Positions 40,523-48,726 of a DNA stretch of 64,000 nt are shown here, one piece after another. Position 1 is the first letter of the stretch, and each line of letters starts with the position of its first letter. The DNA is from Caulobacter flavus (GTDB lineage Bacteria; Pseudomonadota; Alphaproteobacteria; Caulobacterales; Caulobacteraceae). The notes beneath the pieces are model-generated. The model saw only the letters and a program-made list of their open reading frames with translations. It did not search any database and was not told the DNA's origin. Location: NCBI RefSeq assembly GCF_003722335.1, contig NZ_CP026100.1, forward strand, positions 2,578,001 to 2,642,000, written 5' to 3'. The position numbers and the translations under genes were made by a program.

Positions 40523-41412
40523 GGCATGTCCTTCAGCAGGCGGAGGGCCGCGGCGCGCGCGGCCAGCCCCGCGACCAGGGCGGCGATCAGCGGGCAGGGC
40601 AGGGGCGCCAGAAGGTCGATCCACGCCAGCGGCAGAACCGGCGTCAGACCCGTGCCGCCCCCCGCCAGCCGCGCCGCGATCCCGACGATGACCGCCGCGA
40701 GCCCGCCGAGCAAGCCCGCGCTGGCGGCCATGGCTGCGAAGCGGTTCTGGAACAGGCGGGCGATGAACGGCGCCTCGGCGCCGGAGTGGTGCAGGACCTC
40801 GATCACCTCGTGCCGGGCGGCCAGGCCCGCGCGGGTGGCGAAGGTGATGACGGCGGCCGTGGCGGCGGCGATCAGGCCGAAGACCCCCAGCGCCGCCCAG
40901 CGGGCCACGCCCGCGCCGCGCTCGATGTCGGCGATCCAGCGGCTGTGGTCGTCGACCACGGCGTCGACGGCGGCCTCGTGCAGGGCCTTGGTCAGGGCCG
41001 CGGCGGTGGCCGGGGCCTTGGGATCGAGGTCGAGGGTGACCAGGCGCGGGGTCGGCAGGTCGGCCACCAGGGCGTCGCGGCCGATCCACGGCTCGAGCAG
41101 GGCCTCGGCCTTGTCCTTGGTGAGCGCCTGGGCCTGGACCACGCCCTTGACCCCGGCCAGGGTCTCGGCGGCCCGGGCGGCGGCGCTGTCGGGCGTCTCG
41201 CCGGCCTTGGCGCGGACGACGACGGTGGCCGAGCCGGTCAGCTGGGCGGTCCAGCCCTCGGCGGCGCGGTTGGCGGCGAGCGCGGCCAGGGCGGTCAGGC
41301 AGGCCAGGAAGCACAGCACCGCGACGACGAACACCAGCGCCCCGTCGCGGGCGTCGCGCGGCGGCAGCAGCGGGCCGGGCTTCCAGCGGTTGAGATCGAA
41401 GGGGCCGCTCAT
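40519..41412 (-). CDS. ftsX: Cell division protein FtsX, ABC transporter-like permease
   Basis: The product has 297 residues from ATG 41412, overlapping the ftsE stop (ATGA). TM1 at about 28-52 (ALVFVVAVLCFLACLTALAALAA), then a periplasmic domain beginning EGWTAQLTGSATVVVRAKAG, followed by three more spans (VARWAALGVFGLIAAATAAVITFATRAGLAARHEVIEVLHHSGA is the conserved FtsX cytoplasmic loop). Together with FtsE it regulates peptidoglycan hydrolysis at the division site. Complete length for the family. Confidence 0.88.
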   Translation of the reverse strand: MSGPFDLNRWKPGPLLPPRDARDGALVFVVAVLCFLACLTALAALAANRAAEGWTAQLTGSATVVVRAKAGETPDSAAARAAETLAGVKGVVQAQALTKDKAEALLEPWIGRDALVADLPTPRLVTLDLDPKAPATAAALTKALHEAAVDAVVDDHSRWIADIERGAGVARWAALGVFGLIAAATAAVITFATRAGLAARHEVIEVLHHSGAEAPFIARLFQNRFAAMAASAGLLGGLAAVIVGIAARLAGGGTGLTPVLPLAWIDLLAPLPCPLIAALVAGLAARAAALRLLKDMP

Positions 41413-42143
41413 CGCGCCTCGCCTGCGTCGACCAGACGGCCGTGCTCGAGATGCAGGACGGGGCGGGCGGCGCGGGCCACCAGCTCCTCGTCGTGGGTGG
41501 CGATCAGGACCGTGGTGCCCAGGCGGTTGAGCTCGACGAACAGGCGCAGCAGGCGCAGCGACATGGCCGGGTCGACATTGCCGGTGGGTTCGTCGGCCAG
41601 GAGGATGTCGGGCCGGTCGACGACGGCGCGGGCGATGGCCAGGCGCTGCTTCTCGCCGCCCGAAAGCGTGGCCGGCAGGGCGTGCATGCGCTCGCCAAGG
41701 CCCACCCAGTGCAGCAACTCGGCGACGTCGTCGCGATAGGTGTTGGGCTTGCGGCCGGCGATGCGCAGCGGCAGGCCGGCGTTGTCGAACACCGACAGGT
41801 GCTCGAGCAGGCGGAACTCCTGGAACACCACGCCGATGCGGCGGCGCAGGAACGGCAGGTCGGCGGCCGGAACCAGGTTCACGTCGCGGCCGAACAGCTC
41901 CACGCGACCCCGTGACGCACGGTGGGCCAGGTAGATCAGCTTGAGCAGCGAGCTCTTGCCCGCGCCCGAGGCGCCGGTGAGGAAGTGAAACGAGCCCGGG
42001 GCAAGGGAAAAGCCGATGTCGCGCAGGGTTTCGGGGCCCCGCCCGTAGCGCATGGAGACGCCTTCGAAACGGACCACGGGGACGGCGTCGGGGTCGTGAT
42101 CTGCGCCGGTCCGCAAGGGTGTGTCGATGGGGTTTCTGGACAT
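41409..42143 (-). CDS. ftsE: Cell division ATP-binding protein FtsE
   Basis: The product has 244 residues from ATG 42143. Walker A GASGAGKSS at 57-65, Q-loop VVFQEFRLLEHLSV, signature TLSGGEKQRLAIARAVV, Walker B ILLADEPTGNVDP and the switch His in IATHDEELV. The N-terminal 20 residues are an extension relative to E. coli FtsE. It forms the FtsEX complex with the gene product that overlaps its stop. Divergent from the zinc-ribbon gene at 42201, with a GATTC (CcrM) site in the short gap. Confidence 0.9.
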   Translation of the reverse strand: MSRNPIDTPLRTGADHDPDAVPVVRFEGVSMRYGRGPETLRDIGFSLAPGSFHFLTGASGAGKSSLLKLIYLAHRASRGRVELFGRDVNLVPAADLPFLRRRIGVVFQEFRLLEHLSVFDNAGLPLRIAGRKPNTYRDDVAELLHWVGLGERMHALPATLSGGEKQRLAIARAVVDRPDILLADEPTGNVDPAMSLRLLRLFVELNRLGTTVLIATHDEELVARAARPVLHLEHGRLVDAGEAR

Positions 42144-42200
42144 CAGGGTTAAAATCGGCGACCTCCAATGCTGTAAAGCGGGGATGACCGATTCGCGGCC

Positions 42201-43172
42201 ATGATACTGACCTGTCCCGAGTGCGCCAGCCGGTATTTCGTCGACGACGCCAAGGTCGGGTCGGCCGGTCGTGTCGTGCGCTGCGCCTCGTGCGGCGCGC
42301 GCTGGACCGCGCGTAACGAAGAAGCCGCCGACGAGGATCTGTTCGACGCGCCGCCGCCCGCCGCGGCCGCCTCCGGGCCGGCCAACGACGCCGCCGCCGC
42401 TTCGGCCTCGATCGATCCCCTGCACGCCTTGGAAGACGAGCCCGAGCCGCCGGTCAGCGCGCTGCCGGGCGAGGAGCTGCCCAAGGTGTTCCGCGCTCGC
42501 GCCGACGCCGAGCGCCGCCTGAAGGAAGCCAAGACCACCGGCATCGTCTGGGCCTCGATGGCCGCCTTCGTGGTGCTGGTGCTGCTGGGCGCCTGGGTCT
42601 TCAACTTGAACATCGGCAAGCTGCTGCCCAGCACGGCGGGCGCCTACGCCATGGTCGGCAAGCCGATCAACACCGTGGGCCTGATCGTCGAGGAGAGCAG
42701 CCTCCGCGCCCAGCCCTCGATGCAGGACGGCCGCGCCGCCCTGACGGTCACCGGCGTGATCCGCAACATCACCGAAAAGCCTGTCTCGGCCCCGCCGCTG
42801 CGCATCGCTCTGCTGAACAAGGGCCAGAAGCGGGTGGCCGGCCAGCTGGCCGCCGCCGCCGACCCGATCATCCCGCCGGGCCAGACCCGCCATTTCTCGG
42901 TCACCCTGCTGGACCCGCCGTCCAGCGCCCAGATCCTCGAGGTCGGCTTCGCCGTCGAGAAGGGCGCCGCCCACGCCGTCAAGACGGGCCTTGGGCCCGC
43001 CAAGGCCGGCCACGGCGAGCCCGAACTGCGCGGCGCCCAGGACACGCCGACCACGGATCATGCCGCCGATGAGGCCCATGCGAGCGATTCCGCGGCGGAA
43101 GGGGCTGGACACGACGCCCCCGGTCATGAGACCGGAGCGGCCGAACCGGCCGCCGCCGCCGACCATCATTGA
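42201..43172 (+). CDS. Zinc-ribbon (MJ0042-type) membrane protein with DUF3426 domain
   Basis: The product has 323 residues from ATG 42201. The N-terminal zinc ribbon has Cys5, Cys8, Cys28 and Cys31 (CPEC ... CASC). A low-complexity Ala/Pro linker follows, then one TM helix at about 114-135 (VWASMAAFVVLVLLGAWVF) and a DUF3426 domain (ITVTGVIRNI-like: LTVTGVIRNITEKPVSAPPLRIALLNKGQ). The last 60 residues are Gly/Ala/Asp/His-rich with GHDAPGHETG and a terminal HH. Members of this family are common near ftsEX in alphaproteobacteria; function is unknown. It may be co-transcribed with the phosphoribosyltransferase 15 bp downstream. Confidence 0.8.
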   Translation: MILTCPECASRYFVDDAKVGSAGRVVRCASCGARWTARNEEAADEDLFDAPPPAAAASGPANDAAAASASIDPLHALEDEPEPPVSALPGEELPKVFRARADAERRLKEAKTTGIVWASMAAFVVLVLLGAWVFNLNIGKLLPSTAGAYAMVGKPINTVGLIVEESSLRAQPSMQDGRAALTVTGVIRNITEKPVSAPPLRIALLNKGQKRVAGQLAAAADPIIPPGQTRHFSVTLLDPPSSAQILEVGFAVEKGAAHAVKTGLGPAKAGHGEPELRGAQDTPTTDHAADEAHASDSAAEGAGHDAPGHETGAAEPAAAADHH

Positions 43173-43187
43173 CCAAGATCCCCTGAC

Positions 43188-43718
43188 ATGACCGATACCG
43201 CCCGCCCCGAAGTGCTCATTTCCGAGCAAGAAATCGCCGAGCGGGTGGAGGCCCTGGCCCGCCAGATCGCCCCGCGCATCGACGACGACACCGTCGCCGT
43301 CTGCCTGCTGACCGGCGGTCTGTGGTTCGCCGCCGACCTGACCCGCGCCCTCTGGAAGGCGGGCCGCAACGTCCGCTTCGACGCCCTGTGGCTGGCCTCG
43401 TACCACGACGAGCGCAAGAGCACCGGCCGCTGCGAAGTGCGCGCCGACCTGCAGCGCCCGCTGGTCGGCCGCCGCGCCCTGGTGGTCGACGACGTGTTCG
43501 ACACCGGCCTGTCGCTGTCGGAAGCCGCTCGCCTGGTGAAGGACGCCGGCGCCAGCGAAGTGCTGACCGCCGTCTTCGCCCGCAAGCCCTGGCCGACCTC
43601 GCGCGGCATGGAGCCCGACTTCGTGGCCTGGGAGGCCCCGGCCCGCTACCTCGTCGGCTACGGCCTCGATGACGAAGGCAAGAGCCGCGGCCTGCCGTAC
43701 ATCGGCGCGCTGGACTGA
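43188..43718 (+). CDS. Hypoxanthine-type purine phosphoribosyltransferase
   Basis: The product has 176 residues from ATG 43188. Class I PRTase fold: LISEQEIAERVEALARQI at the N-terminus, LLTGGLWFAADLTRAL (PPi loop), the flexible loop with SYHDERKSTGRCEV, and the PRPP-binding motif ALVVDDVFDTGLSL. Salvages hypoxanthine or guanine with PRPP. The SYxxxxxSxG loop order is right for HGPRTase. Closed by a strong terminator at 43794-43833. Confidence 0.85.
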   Translation: MTDTARPEVLISEQEIAERVEALARQIAPRIDDDTVAVCLLTGGLWFAADLTRALWKAGRNVRFDALWLASYHDERKSTGRCEVRADLQRPLVGRRALVVDDVFDTGLSLSEAARLVKDAGASEVLTAVFARKPWPTSRGMEPDFVAWEAPARYLVGYGLDDEGKSRGLPYIGALD

Positions 43719-43793
43719 GAACCGTCCTGATCCTTCTCCACTTGCGGGAGAAGGTGTCGGCGTAGCCGACGGATGAAGGGTGTCTCAGACATC

Positions 43794-43833
43794 AAAAACG
43801 CCGCGACAGCTGATCGGCTGTCGCGGCGTTTTT
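43794..43833. terminator. Strong bidirectional terminator
   Basis: AAAAACGCCGCGACAG pairs perfectly with CTGTCGCGGCGTTTTT around CTGATCGG. Both arms carry A/T ends, so it can stop transcription from either side. Confidence 0.9.
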
Positions 43834-43845
43834 CGTTTCGGGAGA

Positions 43846-43972
43846 CCTCCCCCCTGTGGGGGAGGTGATCGCGAAGCGATCGGTGGAGGGAGTGTTTGGA
43901 AGCCGGCCATATTGCCGGCAGCTGAAAACGGCCCCCCACCGGCCTTCGGCCGCCTCCCCCAGGAGGGGGAGG
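43846..43972. repeat. Family B palindromic repeat, uninterrupted copy
   Basis: CCTCCCCCCTGTGGGGGAGG, then GATCGCGAAGCGATCGGTGG, GCTGAAAACG, CCCCCCACCGGCCTTCGGCC and CCTCCCCCAGGAGGGGGAGG. It has the same block order as 3041-3285 but without an insertion, so it shows the empty state of the target palindrome. It lies between convergent genes. Confidence 0.85.
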
Positions 43973-43979
43973 TTCTTTT

Positions 43980-45206
43980 CTAGTCCATCGCTCTCTGGGT
44001 CGTGGCGATGAAGCCGCCGCCGAGCACGCGCTCGGGATCGGCGGGGTCGTAGAGCACGCAGGCCTGGCCGGGCGCGACGCCTTCTTCCAGGACGTCGAAC
44101 ACCAGGCGCACGCCGCCGTCCTCAAGCGTCAGGCGGCCGGGCACCGGTTCGCGGGTCGAGCGCACCCGGGCCAGCACCGGGGCGTTGGCCCCGGCCGCCG
44201 CGATCAGGTCGTCCTCGCCGCCCAGCCAGTTGTCTTCCTTCAGGGTCAGCGAACGGGTCAGCAGCGCGTCGCGCGGGCCGACCACGACGTGGCGTTTGTC
44301 GGCGTCGATGCGGACCACGAACAGCGGCTCGCCGGTGCCGCCGCCGACGTTGAGGCCGCGACGCTGGCCGATGGTGTAGCGGGTGACGCCCTCGTGGCGG
44401 CCCAGCACCTTGCCGTCCAGGTGCACGATGTCGCCCGCTTCCGCGCCTTGCGGGCGGATGCGGTCGATCACCGTGGTGTACTTGCCCTCCGGCACGAAGC
44501 AGATGTCCTGGCTGTCGGGCTTGTCGGCCACAGACAGCCCCAGGGCGGCCGCGACGGCGCGCACCTCGGGCTTGGAGAAGCCGCCGAGCGGAAAGCGCAG
44601 GAAGTCGAGCTGGTCGCGCGTGGTGGCGAACAGGAAATAGGACTGGTCCTTGGCCGGGTCGGCCGCGCGGCGCAGCTGCGGGCGGTTGCTGGCGGCGGTG
44701 AAACCCCGCTGCACGTAGTGGCCGGTGGCCATGGCCTCGGCGCCCAGGTCGCGGGCCACGTCCAGCAGGTCGCGGAACTTGACCGTCTGGTTGCAGCGCA
44801 CGCACGGGATCGGGGTCTCGCCGCGCAGATAGGCGTCGGCGAACTCCTCGATGACCTGCTCCTTGAAGCGGCTCTCGTAGTCCAGCACGTAGTGCGGGAT
44901 GCCGATGCGTTCGGCGGCCATGCGGGCGTCCATAATGTCCTGGCCCGCGCAGCAGGCGCCCTTCTTCGAGATCGCCGCGCCGTGGTCGTAGAGCTGCAGC
45001 GTCACGCCCACCACGTCGTAGCCGGCGTGGGCCAGCAGGGCGGCGGTGACGGTGGAATCGACGCCGCCGGACATGGCCGCGACGATCCGGGTTCCCTCCG
45101 GCAGGCCGACGGCCCGCCTGGCGGCCTGGGCGGCGCGCGCGATGAGAGCGTCGCCCTCCGGAACGGGGGCGTGTGCGGGGTTGAAACGGGCGAGATCGGC
45201 GTCCAT
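43980..45206 (-). CDS. mnmA: tRNA-specific 2-thiouridylase MnmA
   Basis: The product has 408 residues from ATG 45206. PP-loop motif SGGVDS at 46-51 ([33 protein letters not shown]). Cysteines equivalent to the catalytic pair are Cys138 ([10 protein letters not shown]) and Cys236 ([13 protein letters not shown]). C-terminal beta domain with [13 protein letters not shown] and [17 protein letters not shown]. It makes 2-thiouridine at tRNA wobble position 34 using ATP and sulfur from a relay. A conserved but functionally unrelated neighbour of the flagellar genes; 65 bp downstream of flgL on the same strand. Confidence 0.93.
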   Translation of the reverse strand: MDADLARFNPAHAPVPEGDALIARAAQAARRAVGLPEGTRIVAAMSGGVDSTVTAALLAHAGYDVVGVTLQLYDHGAAISKKGACCAGQDIMDARMAAERIGIPHYVLDYESRFKEQVIEEFADAYLRGETPIPCVRCNQTVKFRDLLDVARDLGAEAMATGHYVQRGFTAASNRPQLRRAADPAKDQSYFLFATTRDQLDFLRFPLGGFSKPEVRAVAAALGLSVADKPDSQDICFVPEGKYTTVIDRIRPQGAEAGDIVHLDGKVLGRHEGVTRYTIGQRRGLNVGGGTGEPLFVVRIDADKRHVVVGPRDALLTRSLTLKEDNWLGGEDDLIAAAGANAPVLARVRSTREPVPGRLTLEDGGVRLVFDVLEEGVAPGQACVLYDPADPERVLGGGFIATTQRAMD

Positions 45207-45271
45207 CGGCGCTATTTAGAGCCTCGACCCCGATTTTGCGAGGTGGAGCAGCGCCGCAGGTTCCGCCGGCC

Positions 45272-46195
45272 CTACTTCAGCACGTTCAGCAGCGACGAGT
45301 TCTGCAGCGAGGCGAACACCTGGGCCGAGGCCTGCACGGCCAGCTGGGCGGCCTGCAGGCGGGTGACGGCCTGGGCCATGTCGACGTCGACCACGCCGCC
45401 GATCATCACCGTCAGGCTGTCGGACTGATCCTGCAGCGAGACCTCGGCGCTCTCGAAGCGCTTCTGGTTCAAGCCGTTCTTGCCCTGGGCGGTGACCAGG
45501 TCCTTGTGGGCGTCGTCGAACGCCGGCAGCAGGCCCTTGAGGAAGGTCGACTGGGCGTCGGTCAGGTTGCCGGTGAACGGGCCATTGGCGTCGACATAGG
45601 CCTGCACCTGCTTGAAGGCGTCGAACAGGTCGGTCCCCAGGGCGTCGCCGAGCACGCCGGTCGAGACCGTGGTCGACTCGTCGATGCGGTTGGTCGTGAC
45701 GTACTGGTCGTTCTGGAACAGCGAGGCGGTGCTGGGCGCGGCGGTTAGGTCGGCCATGCTGGTGGCCGTGGTCGTGGCTGTGTCGTTCTTGGCGCCCGAG
45801 AACACGTAGTAGCCGTTGGACTTGGTGTTGAGGCCCTGCACCGCGTCGCCGAAAGCGTTCTGCAACTGCTGCATCAGGGTGGTGGCGTTGCCGGCGGCCA
45901 GGGCGTTGGCGATCGCCTCGCGGGCGCCGGTGGCCGAGTTGGCCAGGCGCTCGATGCCCATGTCCTGCATCTCCAGGCGGTTGGAGACGAGCTTGGTCTG
46001 CTCCAGGAAGCCGTCGATCTTGGCCTGGGCGCTCTTCATGGCCGTCAGCATCTCGGCGTTCTTGGAATAGCCCTTCAGGTCGCTGGCGACCTTCTGGCTG
46101 GAGACCTGTTCGCCGATCTGGTTCTGGCGCACCTGCGCCAGCATCAGGTTCGACGTCATCACGCCGTAGTTGCCGGAGGTGGAGACACGGGTCAT
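45272..46195 (-). CDS. flgL: Flagellar hook-filament junction protein FlgL
   Basis: The product has 307 residues from ATG 46195. N-terminal helix RVSTSGNYGVMTSNLMLAQVRQNQIGEQVSSQKVASDL and C-terminal helix DVDMAQAVTRLQAAQLAVQASAQVFASLQNSSLLNVLK form the conserved D0/D1 coiled-coil ends of flagellin-like junction proteins. The centre is variable. It is exported through the flagellar type III apparatus and caps the hook before the filament. Eight bp after flgK, so the two share an operon read leftward. Confidence 0.9.
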   Translation of the reverse strand: MTRVSTSGNYGVMTSNLMLAQVRQNQIGEQVSSQKVASDLKGYSKNAEMLTAMKSAQAKIDGFLEQTKLVSNRLEMQDMGIERLANSATGAREAIANALAAGNATTLMQQLQNAFGDAVQGLNTKSNGYYVFSGAKNDTATTTATSMADLTAAPSTASLFQNDQYVTTNRIDESTTVSTGVLGDALGTDLFDAFKQVQAYVDANGPFTGNLTDAQSTFLKGLLPAFDDAHKDLVTAQGKNGLNQKRFESAEVSLQDQSDSLTVMIGGVVDVDMAQAVTRLQAAQLAVQASAQVFASLQNSSLLNVLK

Positions 46196-46203
46196 GGCGG
46201 ACC

Positions 46204-48312
46204 TCAGATGATGTTCACGAGGACGTCGTACATGTCCTTGGTCGCCTGGATCAGGCGGGCCGAGGCGTTGAACGCCTGCTGGTACGTCGTCAGATTGATG
46301 AGCTCTTCGTCGAGATTGACGCCCTCGTGCGACTGGCGCTGGGTGTCGACCTCGACCTTCACCGAAGCGGTGGCGTCCTTCTTGGATTCGGCGGCGGCGG
46401 CCTTGCGGGCGATCGAGCCGGCGAAGTCGGCGCCGTAGCGCAGGACGCTGCTGCTGGCCGCGCCGACGCCGCCGGCGGACGAGAAGTTCACCGCGCTGTC
46501 GCCGGCCTTGGCCAGGGCCAGGGCGCCGCGGGCGTCGCCGACGGCCAGGGCCGGGGTCCCGGCGGCGGCCGTCAGGTTGAGCTTGGCGAAGGGCAGGCGG
46601 GTCGGGTTGGACTCCATCGCCGCATCGACGGTGTAGCCCGAGGCCCGGGTGCTGCGCTCGGACGGGCCCAGGCCGAACAGCTGGCTCAGCGAAGGACCGC
46701 CGACGCCGCGCTGGGTGCCGTCCTCGACCACCGACAGGGTGACCGGCGAGGCGCTGTTGGAGCCGAAGCTCAGCGCGCCCTTGGAGTCGAGCGCGAAGGT
46801 CCCGTACTGGCCCGCGCCGTCGCTGCGCGAATTCAGGGCGGTCAGCAGGTCCTGCATCGTGCCGCCGGCCGGGACGGTGACCTTCACGTCGCGGATACGG
46901 CCGCCCTCGACGTCGGTCAGGCGCAGGGTGATCTCCTCGCCCGGCGTGAAGCCGTGCGGCGAGGCCGTGGTCATGCCCGTCTCGTAGGGCGAGTAGCCCG
47001 TCTGGCGGACGATGTCGTTCATGCCGAAGAAGTGGCTGAAGCCCTTGCCGGCCTTGGTCGACGGATTGGTCGGGTCGTCGGCGATGGCCACGCCCAGGCC
47101 GCCGTTGGCCGACAGGCTGAGCGCGCCGTTGGTGAAGCTGGCCTGGCCGTCGGCGCCCAGGGCGCTGTTGAGCTGGGTCAGGAAGTTGGCCGGGGTGAAG
47201 GCCGGGCCCGCCACGCCGTCCACCGTCATCGAGCCGGCGCTGAAGTCCACCTCGATACGGCGCTGGATGACGCCGCTGGCGTTGGTCAGGGCGATGGTCG
47301 TCTTGCCGGTGAAGCCCGAGAGGGCCGTCGTGGCGTCCAGGCCCGTGTTGCGACCGGTCATGCTGGCCGGGGCGGGGACCGACGAGTTGGCGTTCGAGGC
47401 GCGGTTCAGTTCCTCGGTGGCGCGGGTGACGAACTCGCCCAGCTGGTCCGACAGGGCCGGCAGCTCGGTGTTGCGCAGCTCCATCAGGCCCTTGATCTCG
47501 CCGCTGCTGATATAGAGCGGGCTGGCCTGGCCGCCGCTGTTGGCCGAGGTGACCGTCAGGAAGCCGTTGGCGGTGGGCGACTGTTCGTACTTGATCACGG
47601 CCGGGCCTTCGCCGGCCAGGCTCATGCCCTCGGTCGAGCGGATCAGCACGCCGCCGTTGGCGCGCTGGCTGACCTGCACGTTCATCAGCGACGACAGCTC
47701 GTCGATCAGGCCGCTCTGGATGTTCTCCGAGCCGGTGGCGTCGACGCCGGTGGTCTTGGCGCGGGTGATGTCGGCGTTCAGTTCGTCGATCTGCTTGAGC
47801 AGCACGTTCACGCGGTCGACGTCGGCCGAGATCTTGGTGTCGGCGTCCTTGCCCAGGCTCGACAGGCCCGCGGTGATGCGGCTGCTCTCGCCCAGGAAGT
47901 CCTCGACCTTGGTCAGCGCCTGCGAGCGCAGCAGCGAAGAGGACGGCTCGTCGGCGGCCTGCGAGAAGGCGCTGAACACGTCGTCGAGCATCGAGAAGAA
48001 GTTGGTCTTGGCGCTGGGGTCGCCGAACAGCTCCTGGGCGTTGTCCAGCGCGCTCGAGAGGGCGGCGGCGCGGCCGGAGTCCGACGCGGCGTTCAGGCTG
48101 GCCGACTGCAGGAAGCGGTCGGTGGCGCGCTTGATGGCGTCGATGTTGACGCCCACGCCCATGCCGTTCGACACGAGGTTGGACTGGCTGATCGTCTTGC
48201 GGACGTAGCCGGCCGTGTTGACGTTGGCGATGTTGTCGGAAACGACGCGCATGCCCGTCTGGGCGGCCATCATCCCCGACGTCGCGGTGTTCAGGATGGT
48301 GTTCAGCGACAT
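46204..48312 (-). CDS. flgK: Flagellar hook-associated protein FlgK (HAP1)
   Basis: The product has 702 residues from ATG 48312 with AGGAG about seven to eight bases upstream. N-terminal MSLNTILNTATSGMMAAQTGMRVVSDNIANVNTAGYVRK is the conserved rod/hook-type ANVNTPGY motif. C-terminal helix EGVNLDEELINLTTYQQAFNASARLIQATKDMYDVLVNII matches FlgK. The middle part (about 200-600) is variable with Gly/Ser/Thr-rich beta regions. It sits at the hook-filament junction under FlgL. A candidate sigma-54 promoter is just upstream. Confidence 0.93.
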   Translation of the reverse strand: MSLNTILNTATSGMMAAQTGMRVVSDNIANVNTAGYVRKTISQSNLVSNGMGVGVNIDAIKRATDRFLQSASLNAASDSGRAAALSSALDNAQELFGDPSAKTNFFSMLDDVFSAFSQAADEPSSSLLRSQALTKVEDFLGESSRITAGLSSLGKDADTKISADVDRVNVLLKQIDELNADITRAKTTGVDATGSENIQSGLIDELSSLMNVQVSQRANGGVLIRSTEGMSLAGEGPAVIKYEQSPTANGFLTVTSANSGGQASPLYISSGEIKGLMELRNTELPALSDQLGEFVTRATEELNRASNANSSVPAPASMTGRNTGLDATTALSGFTGKTTIALTNASGVIQRRIEVDFSAGSMTVDGVAGPAFTPANFLTQLNSALGADGQASFTNGALSLSANGGLGVAIADDPTNPSTKAGKGFSHFFGMNDIVRQTGYSPYETGMTTASPHGFTPGEEITLRLTDVEGGRIRDVKVTVPAGGTMQDLLTALNSRSDGAGQYGTFALDSKGALSFGSNSASPVTLSVVEDGTQRGVGGPSLSQLFGLGPSERSTRASGYTVDAAMESNPTRLPFAKLNLTAAAGTPALAVGDARGALALAKAGDSAVNFSSAGGVGAASSSVLRYGADFAGSIARKAAAAESKKDATASVKVEVDTQRQSHEGVNLDEELINLTTYQQAFNASARLIQATKDMYDVLVNII

Positions 48313-48333
48313 CAGCGATCTCCTGTCCGCTCG

Positions 48334-48348
48334 GCAAAGCACGAACCA
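48334..48348 (-). promoter_or_regulatory. Candidate sigma-54 promoter of flgK-flgL
   Basis: On the minus strand the sequence TGGTTCGTGCTTTGC has GG and GC ten bases apart, the -24/-12 spacing, with TTGC at -12. The -24 element TGGTTCG is a weaker match than usual (TGGCACG). The predicted start is close to the ribosome-binding site, so the leader would be very short. Confidence 0.4.
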
Positions 48349-48363
48349 CGCGACGCGACCTTG

Positions 48364-48382
48364 CCCGGCGAAACTTGCCGGG
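48364..48382. promoter_or_regulatory. 19-bp dyad, candidate FlbD-binding (ftr-type) element
   Basis: CCCGGCGAAACTTGCCGGG is an imperfect dyad (perfect 6-bp arms plus partial centre) between flgK and fliK. A related half, CGGCAAAAACCGCCG, is at 48558-48572, about 75-90 bp before the fliK sigma-54 promoter. FlbD in Caulobacter binds paired GC-rich dyads near sigma-54 promoters; matching to the published consensus was not possible here. Confidence 0.45.
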
Positions 48383-48645
48383 TCGGCGTCGAGAGCGTCT
48401 CGTTTCCGTTGTGCAAACCGTTGAAATACAAGGCGTTGAGTTCCATGCGCCGTGCGGACGACGAGAAGGGGAGCGCAAGGATGGCGCCAACCCGGTCCGG
48501 ATCCCGGCTGCGACGCGCCGACGCGGCAAACGTGGGGTCATTCTTTCCGTTTCCGCTCGGCAAAAACCGCCGCAACCTGCCGAAATCAAAGGGTAAATCG
48601 GAAGTTAAAACCTTTTGAATCAATGGCTTGAAGGAAATTTCCGGG

Positions 48646-48662
48646 TTGGCCCGGCGATTGCT
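48646..48662 (+). promoter_or_regulatory. Sigma-54 promoter upstream of fliK-flgD-flgE
   Basis: TTGGCCCGGCGATTGCT has TGGC at -24 and TTGCT at -12 with GG and GC exactly ten bases apart, close to the sigma-54 consensus. It lies 65 bp before fliK ATG 48727. This fits class III hook genes activated by FlbD, itself encoded downstream at 57332. Confidence 0.7.
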
Positions 48663-48726
48663 CAGAGGACGGCGGATCAAGGCGTGCTCCATCCGAGCCG
48701 TCGTCCAGCCGAGCGTACCGACCCGC

